Positions 32,699 through 40,955 of a stretch of 64,000 nt of DNA are shown piece after piece. Position 1 is the first letter of the stretch. Every line of letters starts with the position of its first letter. The stretch is taken from contig NZ_RFSK01000004.1 of NCBI RefSeq assembly GCF_009923995.1, positions 120,145 to 184,144 of the forward strand. Direction: 5' to 3'. Source of the DNA: Janthinobacterium sp. GTDB lineage: Bacteria; Pseudomonadota; Gammaproteobacteria; Burkholderiales; Burkholderiaceae_D. The position numbers and the translations under genes were made by a program. The notes under the pieces were generated by a model. The model made no database searches and was not told where the DNA came from. It was given only the letters and a program-made list of their open reading frames with translations.

Positions 32699-34915
32699 AT
32701 GCGCACCTTCCAGCTCGTCCCCACCCCGTTCGCCCTGGCCGCCTTCCTGCTGGCCAGCGCCGCCGCCCACGCCCAGACCACCGCCGACGCCGACGCCGAC
32801 GCGCAGACCATGCCGACCGTGGTCGTGAGCGCCTCGGCCGACGCCTCGGCGGAAGGCTTGTCGAAAGCGTATGCGGGCGGCCAGGTGGCGCGCGGCGGAC
32901 GCATGGGCATCCTCGGTGCCGTGGACATGATGGCCTCGCCATTCGGCAGCACCAGTTATACGCAGCAATTTATTGCCGACCAGCAGGCGCGCAGCGTGGG
33001 CGACCTGCTGCAAAGCGACGCGGCCGTGCGCATGTCGCGCGGCTACGGCAATTTCCAGGAAGTGTATGTGATCCGCGGCTTCGCCCTCGATTCCGACGAC
33101 GTGGCGTATAACGGCCTGTACGGCGTGCTGCCGCGCCAGTACGTCTCGCCGGAACTGCTCGAGCGCGTGGAAGTGTTCCGTGGCGCCAGCGCCTTCCTGA
33201 ACGGCGCGGCGCCGGGCGGCAGCGGCATCGGCGGCGCCATCAACCTGATGCCCAAGCGGGCCGGCAACGCGCCCCTGACGGAGCTGACGGTGGGCGTGGA
33301 ATCGGGCGGCCACGCCTATGCGGCCATCGACGTGGCGCGCCGCTTCGGCGAAAACAGGGAGTTCGGCGTGCGCGTGAATGCCGCCAAGCGCCAGGGCGAG
33401 ACGAGCATCCGGCGCGAAGACCACGACGTGGGCATGTTCTCCGTCGGCCTCGACTATCGCGGCCGCAACGTCCGCCTGTCGGCCGACGCCGGCTACCAGA
33501 ACTTCGACCTGACGGCGCCGCGCCCGTCCGTCAACATCGGCCGCGTGGCCACCCTGCCCGACGCGCCGGACGCATCGCAGAATTTCGCCCAGCCCTGGAG
33601 CTACTCGAAGGAACACGATGTCTTCGGCACGGCGCGCGCCGAAGTCGACCTGGCCAGGGACGTCGTGGCCTGGGCCGCGTTCGGCAGCCGCTCGACGAAG
33701 GAATCGAACAGCCTGGCCGAGCCGGCCTTGACCTCCGTCAATGGCGACGCCAGCGTGTACCGCTTCGACAATGCGCGCAAACAGGAAATCCGCACGGGCG
33801 AACTGGGCCTGCGCGGCAAGGCCTGGACGGGCGCCGTGCAGCATACGCTGGTGGCCAGCTGGTCCGGCCACTGGAATGAGGCGAAGAATGCCTACGCCAT
33901 CAGCGACTATGCGGGCTTGCCGACGAATATCTACCGTCCCGTGGACGTGGCCATGCCGCTCACCCTGGCGGCGAACTCGGGCGGCGTGATGAGCGATCCC
34001 CGCCTCACGCAGCGCACCATCCTCAGCAGCTTCGCCGTGGCCGACACCATGGCCTTCCTCGACGACAGCGTGCTGCTGACGGTGGGCGCGCGCCACCAGC
34101 AGATCAAGGATACGGGCTATGCCTACGGCACGGCCGTGCAGTCCGGTCCCACCTACGACAAGAGCGCCACCACGCCCGTGGCCGGCATCGTCTACAAGGC
34201 CAGCAGGCAGGTGTCGCTGTACGCCAACTACATCGAGGCGCTGGTGAAAGGCCCCGTGGCCAGCGGCACCTATTTCGACGGCACGACGGACCAGCTGGTG
34301 AGCAACCATGGCGAAGTGTTTGCGCCATACAAGTCCCGGCAAAAGGAAATCGGCATCAAGTATGACGGCGGCCGGCTGGGCATGAGCGCGGCCCTGTTCT
34401 CCACGGCCAAGCCCTTGCCAGCCATCGTCGGCACGCGCGCCACCCTGTCGGGCGAGCAGCGCAACCAGGGCCTGGAACTGTCCGTCTTCGGCGCGCCCGT
34501 GGCGGGCGTGCGCCTGCTGGGCGGCCTGACGTGGCTGGACACGGAACAGCGCGACACGGACAAGCCGCTCAACAACGGCAAGCACGCCATCGGCGCGCCG
34601 AAGGTGCAGGCCAGCGCGGGCGGCGAATGGGACGTGCCCGGCGCGCCCGGCCTGAGCCTGAACGCCCGCGCCGTCTACACGGCGACGCAGTACGCGGACC
34701 TGGCCAACACCAAGGAGCTGCCCTCGTGGACGCGCCTGGACATCGGCGCGCGCTACCTGACGCAGCTGGCGGGGCACGACGTGACCTTGCGCGCGCGCAT
34801 CGACAACGTGGCCGACCGCAGCTACTGGGCTTCCGCCGTGTCTTCCTTCGATGCGGGCAGCCTCGTGCTGGCCGCGCCGCGCACGGTCGTCGTCTCGGCC
34901 AGCATCGCGTTCTAA
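32699..34915 (+). CDS. TonB-dependent siderophore receptor
   Basis: 738-residue outer-membrane receptor. Signal peptide to about residue 25, TonB box-like MPTVVVSA at about 40, plug domain (VYVIRGFAL, LLERVEVFRGASAFLNG) to about 190, then a 22-strand beta-barrel ending in the terminal Phe (SASIAF). The plug motifs fit the ferric siderophore branch (FhuE/FoxA/PupB-like). It imports a ferric siderophore using TonB energy. A Fur box precedes it and a strong terminator follows. No synthesis genes for a siderophore are nearby. Confidence 0.9.
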   Translation: MRTFQLVPTPFALAAFLLASAAAHAQTTADADADAQTMPTVVVSASADASAEGLSKAYAGGQVARGGRMGILGAVDMMASPFGSTSYTQQFIADQQARSVGDLLQSDAAVRMSRGYGNFQEVYVIRGFALDSDDVAYNGLYGVLPRQYVSPELLERVEVFRGASAFLNGAAPGGSGIGGAINLMPKRAGNAPLTELTVGVESGGHAYAAIDVARRFGENREFGVRVNAAKRQGETSIRREDHDVGMFSVGLDYRGRNVRLSADAGYQNFDLTAPRPSVNIGRVATLPDAPDASQNFAQPWSYSKEHDVFGTARAEVDLARDVVAWAAFGSRSTKESNSLAEPALTSVNGDASVYRFDNARKQEIRTGELGLRGKAWTGAVQHTLVASWSGHWNEAKNAYAISDYAGLPTNIYRPVDVAMPLTLAANSGGVMSDPRLTQRTILSSFAVADTMAFLDDSVLLTVGARHQQIKDTGYAYGTAVQSGPTYDKSATTPVAGIVYKASRQVSLYANYIEALVKGPVASGTYFDGTTDQLVSNHGEVFAPYKSRQKEIGIKYDGGRLGMSAALFSTAKPLPAIVGTRATLSGEQRNQGLELSVFGAPVAGVRLLGGLTWLDTEQRDTDKPLNNGKHAIGAPKVQASAGGEWDVPGAPGLSLNARAVYTATQYADLANTKELPSWTRLDIGARYLTQLAGHDVTLRARIDNVADRSYWASAVSSFDAGSLVLAAPRTVVVSASIAF

Positions 34916-34950
34916 GTGCCGTTCTGAGCGCCGTTCCAGGAGCTTGTTGC

Positions 34951-34980
34951 AGGCTGCCCTTTCCCGGGCAGCCTTTTTTT
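34951..34980 (+). terminator. Intrinsic terminator after the siderophore receptor
   Basis: Stem AGGCTGCCC/GGGCAGCCT with six-base loop TTTCCC, followed by a run of seven T. It ends the receptor transcript. Confidence 0.85.
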
Positions 34981-35027
34981 CGCGTGCGCACCTGTGCCGC
35001 AGGGCCCGCCTGGGCGACAATGCCCGC

Positions 35028-35894
35028 ATGAGACTGCCTGCCCTGTTGTTCCTTCTCGCCCTGGCCGCGCCGGCGGCTGCCCAGCAGCAAGCCGCCTGCC
35101 CCTACGCCGCCTGGAAAAGCGGTTTCAAGGGCGATGCGCGGGCGCAAGCCACGTGTTTGCTGCGCCCCGTCAAGTTGTATGCGCGCCTGGGCGCCAGCGC
35201 GCCCCTGCCCGGCTTTCTCGACAGCCACGTGGGCCGGCGCACGGACATCGCCCCGGCCACAGTGCGCGCCTGGCTGGCGCAGCAGGGCATCGCCGAGGCG
35301 GACGCGGGCGGCGCCGTCGACGCGCCCCTGTCGCGTGCCACGGGCCGGCTGGCGGCGCCCGCGGCCCGCTATTTCGTCATCCACGACACGAGCTACCCGA
35401 ATTTCCTGCTAGAACCCATTCCCGCCCACATCAACGAGGCCGGCTGGGAATTCAATGACTTCAAGGTGCGCCATCCCGCGCCGGGCGGCGGGCCGAAAGG
35501 CCACGTCTACGTCAATCGCCTGGGCGATTCCGTGCAGGTGCGCGACTTCGGCACGCCCGGCTACGCCAGCAAGCTGGAAAAGGACAAGCCCTCGCTGACG
35601 GGCCTGTTCCTGCACGTGGAACTGGTACAGCCGCGCAACTCCGTGCCGGGCGGCGGCAAGGGCAACGACGGCCTGGCGCCCGAGCCGGGCTTTACCCCAG
35701 CGCAATATGACCGCCTGGCCCTGCTGTATGTGGCCGCCAGCGTGCGCAAGGGCACGTGGCTGATCCCCGCCTTCCACGCCGTGCTCGACACGGGCTACGC
35801 GAATGGCCACGACGACCCGCAGAATTTCTCCCTGAGCGCCTGGTCGCAAGCGCTCGAACACCTGCACGGGACGCTTGCCGGCCGGACGCCATGA
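35028..35894 (+). CDS. Secreted amidase_2-like (PGRP fold) protein
   Basis: 288 residues with a Sec signal peptide ending near AAAQ (residue 17). The core has the N-acetylmuramoyl-L-alanine amidase pattern: FVIHDTSYPN (first zinc His), HVYVNRLGDSVQV, LHVELVQPR, FHAVLD and a late GHDDPQNFS that parallels the HxDPGP segment. It may cleave the peptidoglycan stem or bind peptidoglycan. GACAAT at 35016-35021 lies six bases before ATG with no ribosome binding site, so it is likely leaderless. Confidence 0.65.
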   Translation: MRLPALLFLLALAAPAAAQQQAACPYAAWKSGFKGDARAQATCLLRPVKLYARLGASAPLPGFLDSHVGRRTDIAPATVRAWLAQQGIAEADAGGAVDAPLSRATGRLAAPAARYFVIHDTSYPNFLLEPIPAHINEAGWEFNDFKVRHPAPGGGPKGHVYVNRLGDSVQVRDFGTPGYASKLEKDKPSLTGLFLHVELVQPRNSVPGGGKGNDGLAPEPGFTPAQYDRLALLYVAASVRKGTWLIPAFHAVLDTGYANGHDDPQNFSLSAWSQALEHLHGTLAGRTP

Positions 35895-35990
35895 AGAAAT
35901 CCGCTCGGGCTTGCTGGCCGCCGGGAAGGCTGCTGTTGGCCTATTGTGTGGAAAAGGCGAACGGCAACCTGCCCCTGTCCGCTTGACACC

Positions 35991-36386
35991 TCATTGGCCC
36001 GATGCGGGCACGCCTCTTGGCCGCAGCGCATACGCGAACGCACCTACGGCGAGTCCCGTGATGGTGCCTCCCACGGTGGTTCTCAGCGGCGCTTCATCAA
36101 ACAGTACCAGGAACGGCACCAGTGCGCCGATGGAACAAGCAATCCATGATCGAAGCGAGTCGAATCTCTGCAGCAAAAAATACAGTGGCAAGCCAACGAC
36201 TGCGATGCCGATAAATGAAACAGGCACGCCCAGCAGAAAACCGAACACGAGACCGCTGCCCAGGTCGCTCGCCATGCCCGCATCGGAACTGCCCAATCCC
36301 GTGACAGCCAAGGCCGGTACGCTCGCAAATGGCGCCAGCAGCAAAGACCCCCATGGCATCGCATAGCGTTCCTGACCTCTGGTCAT
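35991..36386 (-). CDS. Small four-helix membrane protein
   Basis: 131 residues with hydrophobic segments at about 13-30, 42-66, 82-98 and 105-121. No family recognised. GGGAG lies eight bases before ATG 36386. It is divergent from the Anbu operon with a 289-bp intergenic region that carries the NtrC and sigma-54 sites, so divergent regulation is possible. Confidence 0.6.
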   Translation of the reverse strand: MTRGQERYAMPWGSLLLAPFASVPALAVTGLGSSDAGMASDLGSGLVFGFLLGVPVSFIGIAVVGLPLYFLLQRFDSLRSWIACSIGALVPFLVLFDEAPLRTTVGGTITGLAVGAFAYALRPRGVPASGQ

Positions 36387-36547
36387 TCCCTATCTCCCTT
36401 TACTTCCGGCATCCCGGCCGCTTGCGGACGTAAGCAGCTGCATGATGACGAATAATTTCCTTTTAGGCAAATCCGGAGTGCCTGTTGCGCCGGAACCGGC
36501 CCGCCCCGCCCGTCGCTTGCGGCCCCGCCCCCATAACTGACAATCCA

Positions 36548-36564
36548 TGCACCAAGTCGGTGCA
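36548..36564. promoter_or_regulatory. NtrC-binding-site-like dyad
   Basis: TGCACC-AAGTC-GGTGCA is a perfect inverted repeat matching the NtrC (NRI) consensus TGCACY-N5-RGTGCA. Its centre is about 93 bp before the predicted start of transcription of the Anbu operon, a normal enhancer distance. Confidence 0.7.
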
Positions 36565-36622
36565 ACAGGGGCCTTTCCGCCACAAAAGTGGTCATCTTTA
36601 CACATTCTCCCGTGCGTGGCAC

Positions 36623-36638
36623 TGGCATGATTTCTGCT
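36623..36638 (+). promoter_or_regulatory. Sigma-54 (-24/-12) promoter of the Anbu operon
   Basis: TGGCAT-GATTT-CTGCT matches TGGCAY-N5-TTGCW except for one base, with invariant GG at 36624-36625 and GC at 36636-36637 in correct spacing. Transcription should start near 36649, giving a 27-base leader before ATG 36676 with AAGGGAA as ribosome binding site. Confidence 0.65.
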
Positions 36639-36675
36639 GAGCTATAGTCAGACTTGGCTCAAGGGAAATCACAAC

Positions 36676-38130
36676 ATGGCAAATTTTTTCAATGAAATGA
36701 CTGCGGATGAAGTGGGGACGGACAGCAAGGTACGTGAACACTATCGTGAGTTTGACAGCTGGCTGGCGCAGCAATCCCCGGAGACCATCGCCCGCAAGCG
36801 GGCCGAAGCTGACCTGACGTTCCGCCGCGTCGGCATCACCTTTGCCGTGTATGGCGACGATGCCGGCACGGAACGCCTGATTCCCTTCGACACCATCCCC
36901 CGCATCATCCCCGCCGCCGAGTGGGCGCAGATGCAGACGGGTCTCGTGCAGCGCGTGCAAGCCTTGAACATGTTCATCCATGATATCTATCATGAACAAA
37001 ACATCATCAAGGCGGGCATCATTCCCGCCGAGCAAATCTACAAGAATGCCCAGTACCGCCCGGAAATGCAGGGCATCGCCGTCGCTTCCGACATTTACGC
37101 CCACATCGCGGGCGTGGACATCGTGCGCGCCGGCCAGGGCGAATTCTATGTACTGGAAGACAATTTACGTGTGCCGTCCGGCGTGTCCTACATGCTGGAA
37201 GACCGCAAGATGATGATGCGCCTGTTCCCGGAACTGTTCGCGCGCAACCGCATCGCCCCCGTCGACCACTATCCGGACATGCTGCTCGACAACCTGCGCT
37301 CCGTCGCGCCCATGGGCGTGGACGACCCCACGGTGGTCGTCATGACGCCCGGCATGTACAACTCGGCCTACTTCGAACACGCCTTTTTGGCCCAGCAGAT
37401 GGGCGTGGAACTGGTGGAAGGCAAGGATCTGTTCGTCAACGACAACTCTGTCTACATGCGCACCACGCGGGGACCGAAGCGCGTGGACGTCATCTACCGC
37501 CGCGTGGACGACGATTTCCTCGACCCGCTGGCCTTCCGCTCCGACTCGTCCCTGGGCGTGCCGGGCCTGCTGTCCGTCTATCGCGCCGGAAGGGTCACGC
37601 TGGCGAACGCCATCGGCACGGGCGTGGCCGACGACAAGTCCATCTACCCATTTGTTCCCGACATGATCAGGTTCTACCTGTCGCAGGAACCGATCTTGAA
37701 CAACGTGCCCACCTACCAGTGCCGCAAACCGGCCGACCTGTCCTACGTGCTGGCAAACCTGCCGAAACTGGTCGTCAAGGAAGTGCACGGCGCGGGCGGC
37801 TACGGCATGCTGGTGGGGCCGGCGTCCAGCCTGGCGCAGATCGAGGACTTCCGCCAGCGCCTGCTGGCCAATCCGGGCGGCTACATCGCCCAGCCCACCC
37901 TCGCCCTGTCCGCCTGCCCCACCTACGTGGAAGCCGGCATCGCGCCGCGCCACATCGATCTGCGCCCATTCGTGCTGTCCGGCAAGACCATTTCCATGGT
38001 GCCGGGCGGCCTGACCCGCGTGGCCCTGGGCGAAGGCTCGCTGGTGGTCAATTCCTCGCAGGGCGGCGGCACCAAGGACACGTGGGTGCTGGAACCCGCC
38101 TCATCGGAAGAAGGAGAAAAAACATGCTGA
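36676..38130 (+). CDS. Circularly permuted ATP-grasp protein (COG2308), Anbu operon
   Basis: 484 residues, the usual size for the family. Recognised segments include FDTIPRIIPAAEWAQMQTGLVQRVQALNMFIHDIYHEQ, VSYMLEDRKMMMRLFP, VEGKDLFVNDNSVYMRT and VVKEVHGAGGYGMLVGP. Family work (amidoligase studies) predicts an ATP-dependent peptide ligase that makes a peptide or modifies proteins. It is the first gene of the operon and overlaps the alpha-E gene by 7 bp. AAGGGAA lies nine bases before the ATG. Substrates are unknown. Confidence 0.92.
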   Translation: MANFFNEMTADEVGTDSKVREHYREFDSWLAQQSPETIARKRAEADLTFRRVGITFAVYGDDAGTERLIPFDTIPRIIPAAEWAQMQTGLVQRVQALNMFIHDIYHEQNIIKAGIIPAEQIYKNAQYRPEMQGIAVASDIYAHIAGVDIVRAGQGEFYVLEDNLRVPSGVSYMLEDRKMMMRLFPELFARNRIAPVDHYPDMLLDNLRSVAPMGVDDPTVVVMTPGMYNSAYFEHAFLAQQMGVELVEGKDLFVNDNSVYMRTTRGPKRVDVIYRRVDDDFLDPLAFRSDSSLGVPGLLSVYRAGRVTLANAIGTGVADDKSIYPFVPDMIRFYLSQEPILNNVPTYQCRKPADLSYVLANLPKLVVKEVHGAGGYGMLVGPASSLAQIEDFRQRLLANPGGYIAQPTLALSACPTYVEAGIAPRHIDLRPFVLSGKTISMVPGGLTRVALGEGSLVVNSSQGGGTKDTWVLEPASSEEGEKTC

Positions 38131-39068
38131 GCCGTACCGCCGATCATTTGTTCTGGATGGCCCGCTACACGGAGCGGGCGGAAAACACGGCGCGCATGCT
38201 CGACGTCAACATGCAGACCTCCATGCTGCCCCAGTCCGAGCAGGATGCGGAACAGGGCTGGCGCGCCACCCTGGGCATTTCCGAGCTGCAAAGCGCCTAC
38301 GACCACAAATATGGCCGCTTCCACACGCGCGACGTGCTCGACTTCATGGTGCGCGACCCGAACAACCCGTCTTCCATCCTCGCCTGCCTGACGGGCGCGC
38401 GCGAAAACGCCCGCGCCGTGCGGGGCACCCTGACGACGGAAGTGTGGGAAATCCAGAACGCCACCTGGCTCGACATGCAGAAGCGCCTGAAGAGCAATCT
38501 GCTGGAAACGGACCCCAGCGCCTTCTTCGAATGGGTGAAATACCGCTCGCACCTGTCGCGCGGCGTGACCCTGGGCACCATGCTGAAGGACGAAGCCATC
38601 CATTTCATCCGCCTGGGCACCTTCCTGGAGCGGGCCGACAACACGGCGCGCATCCTCGACGTGAAGTTCCACGGCGCGCGCGACACGTCGAAAGACGTGG
38701 CCCAGCGCGATTTCTACTACTGGGCGGCCCTGCTGCGCTCCGTTTCCGGCTTCGAGATCTACCGCAAGGTCTACCGCGACGTCATCACCCCGGCGCGGGT
38801 GGCGGAACTGCTGATGCTGCGCGGCGACATGCCCCGTTCCCTGCTCGCCTGCATGGATGACGTGGTGGAAAATCTGAAACATATCCGCAACGACGTGTCG
38901 GCCGATACGGAACGCTTCGCCGGCAAACTGCACGCCGGGTTAAAATTCGGCCATATCGACGACATCATGAAGGCTGGCTTGCACCATACATTGACGCAAT
39001 TTTTGGAAAACATCTATGACCTGGGCAACCGGGTCAGCCGCGACTTCCTCGTTCCCCTGGCGGCCTGA
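38124..39068 (+). CDS. Alpha-E domain protein (COG2307), Anbu operon
   Basis: 314 residues, almost wholly helical. The alpha-E start LSRTADHLFWMARYTERAENTARMLD is diagnostic, with the second repeat-like segment FIRLGTFLERADNTARILDVKF at about 160-180. This domain always accompanies the permuted ATP-grasp enzyme and is thought to act in the same peptide-forming step. AAGGAG lies eight bases before ATG 38124. One-base overlap with the transglutaminase gene. Confidence 0.92.
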   Translation: MLSRTADHLFWMARYTERAENTARMLDVNMQTSMLPQSEQDAEQGWRATLGISELQSAYDHKYGRFHTRDVLDFMVRDPNNPSSILACLTGARENARAVRGTLTTEVWEIQNATWLDMQKRLKSNLLETDPSAFFEWVKYRSHLSRGVTLGTMLKDEAIHFIRLGTFLERADNTARILDVKFHGARDTSKDVAQRDFYYWAALLRSVSGFEIYRKVYRDVITPARVAELLMLRGDMPRSLLACMDDVVENLKHIRNDVSADTERFAGKLHAGLKFGHIDDIMKAGLHHTLTQFLENIYDLGNRVSRDFLVPLAA

Positions 39069-39877
39069 TGCAGCTCACCATCCGCCACGCTACCCATTAC
39101 GCCTACAGTGCGCCGCTGGCCTACACCATCCAGCAGCTGCACCTGACGCCGCGCAGCGAGCCGCAGCAGCGCGCCCTGTCCTGGCACATCGCCACGCCGG
39201 GCCAGTGCCACGCCTACACGGATGCCTACGGCAACCTGTCGCACATGCTGACCATCAATGGCAGCCACCAGTCCCTGAGCCTGGTGGCGCATGGCGTGGT
39301 GGAAACCATCTACCCGCACAAGGGACGGCTGAACCTGGTCGATACCTTGTCGCCGCTGTTGTTTACCATGCCGACGCCCCTGACCCAGGCCAACCCCGCC
39401 ATCCTCGACCTGACGGCCGCCAGCCTGCCGGACCGCCGGGTGACGGCGGGCACGGGGCATTTGCTGCGCCTGGCCGAGCACATCGTCGGCAAGGTGGCCT
39501 ATGAGAGCGGCGCCACCATGGTCACCACCACGGCGGGCGACGCCCTGGCCCTGGGACGCGGCGTGTGCCAGGACCACGCCCATCTGTTCCTCGCCTGCTG
39601 CCACGCCTGGGGCATCCCGGCCCGCTACGTGTCCGGCTACATCGATCCGGGCACGACGGGCCACGCGGCCAGCCACGCCTGGGTCGATGCCTGGACGGAA
39701 GACACGGATTTCGCGGGCTGGGTCAGCATCGACGTGACCCATGCGCGGCTGATGACGGATGCCTACTGCCGCCTGGCCATCGGGCGCGACTACGATTCAG
39801 CCGCGCCCGTGCGCGGCGTGCGCCAGGGCGGCGGCACGGAAACCTTACGCGTCGACGTGCAGATCGTGCCCGTGTAA
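39068..39877 (+). CDS. Transglutaminase-like cysteine protease (COG1305), Anbu operon
   Basis: 269 residues. N-terminal beta domain (HATHYAYSAPLAYTIQQLHLTPR) then the papain-like core with Cys167 in GRGVCQDHAH, His203 in ASHAWVDAW and Asp222 in SIDVTHA, so the triad is complete. The family is predicted to cut or transfer amide bonds, probably acting on the peptide made by the upstream ligase. TGATG overlap with alpha-E. A 91-bp spacer follows with a hairpin (39898-39930) and a possible extra promoter (TAGAAT at 39936-39941). Confidence 0.9.
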   Translation: MQLTIRHATHYAYSAPLAYTIQQLHLTPRSEPQQRALSWHIATPGQCHAYTDAYGNLSHMLTINGSHQSLSLVAHGVVETIYPHKGRLNLVDTLSPLLFTMPTPLTQANPAILDLTAASLPDRRVTAGTGHLLRLAEHIVGKVAYESGATMVTTTAGDALALGRGVCQDHAHLFLACCHAWGIPARYVSGYIDPGTTGHAASHAWVDAWTEDTDFAGWVSIDVTHARLMTDAYCRLAIGRDYDSAAPVRGVRQGGGTETLRVDVQIVPV

Positions 39878-39968
39878 ACACGCCAGGAACGAGGCTGGCC
39901 GGGCCTTGCGGCAGGATGAGCAGGCCCGGCTGGTGTAGAATGCTTCCCCTTTGACTGAATTTGCTACG

Positions 39969-40847
39969 ATGACTTATTGCATAGGCGTGCGCCTCAACGA
40001 AGGCCTGGTCTTCCTGTCCGACTCCCGCACCAACGCCGGCGTGGACCAGGTGGGCACCTTCCGCAAGATGAGCGTGTTCGAGAACCCGGGCGACCGCATG
40101 CTGGTATTGATGACAGCAGGAAACTTGTCGATCTCGCAAGCCATCCGCCAGCTCGTGTCCGAACACGTGGATGGGGACGGGCGCAGCATCTGGAACGTGA
40201 CCAGCATGTACGACGCGGCCCGCATCGTGGGCGAAGCCGTGCGCACCGTGCACCAGCGCGAAGCGAAGGCCCTGGCCGAGTGCGGCATCGATTTCAACGT
40301 CAGCATCATCCTGGGCGGGCAGATCCAGGCGGAGCGCTGCCGGCTGTTCCAGGTGTATGCGGCCGGAAACTTCATCGAATCGCACGATGAAAACACGTAT
40401 TTCCAGATCGGCGAGGCGAAATACGGCAAGCCCATCATCGACCGCGTCATCAATCCCTACACGCGCCTGGACGAGGCGGCCAAGTGCGCGCTCATTTCCA
40501 TGGATTCCACCCTGCGCTCGAACATTTCCGTCGGCTTGCCGCTGGACTTGCTCGTCTACGAGACGGACAGCCTGGCCGTCACGCGCTTCGTCACCATCGA
40601 TGAAAAGAACCAGTATTTCCGCATGATCCGCGACACGTGGGGCGAACAGCTGAAACACGTGTTCGAAGGCATCGCCGATCCCGTGTGGAACGCGGCGCCG
40701 GAGACCACCACGAACGTGCTGTCATCGACGAATATGCACAGCAAGCCCGTGCGCGTGGCCATCCCCGAGCACGCGAGCCGCGGCGGCGTGACGGCCGCCC
40801 CGCTGCAATCGCTGGCGCAGCAGTTCCAAGGCGGCAAGCAACATTGA
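39969..40847 (+). CDS. Anbu, proteasome-type peptidase (COG3484)
   Basis: 292-residue bacterial homologue of proteasome beta subunits. After Met removal the chain begins Thr1 (TYCIGVRL), the N-terminal nucleophile; Asp17 in SDSRTNAG and Lys32 in FRKMSVF (Lys33-equivalent) complete the catalytic set. Anbu forms open helical or ring assemblies in solved structures. It follows the ATP-grasp, alpha-E and transglutaminase genes, the standard Anbu gene set. ATG 39969 has no clear ribosome binding site; keeping Thr next to Met makes it the only sensible start. The last ~45 residues form an extended tail. Confidence 0.9.
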   Translation: MTYCIGVRLNEGLVFLSDSRTNAGVDQVGTFRKMSVFENPGDRMLVLMTAGNLSISQAIRQLVSEHVDGDGRSIWNVTSMYDAARIVGEAVRTVHQREAKALAECGIDFNVSIILGGQIQAERCRLFQVYAAGNFIESHDENTYFQIGEAKYGKPIIDRVINPYTRLDEAAKCALISMDSTLRSNISVGLPLDLLVYETDSLAVTRFVTIDEKNQYFRMIRDTWGEQLKHVFEGIADPVWNAAPETTTNVLSSTNMHSKPVRVAIPEHASRGGVTAAPLQSLAQQFQGGKQH

Positions 40848-40955
40848 TCTGCCCCGCGCTGCCTGCGCGCGGTGCTGGACAAGTCGCTTTCCGCGTGCTT
40901 TTATGGCAATATGGGTTGACAAGCTATCCATACTGAACGGAAAGGCAGGTGGCGC

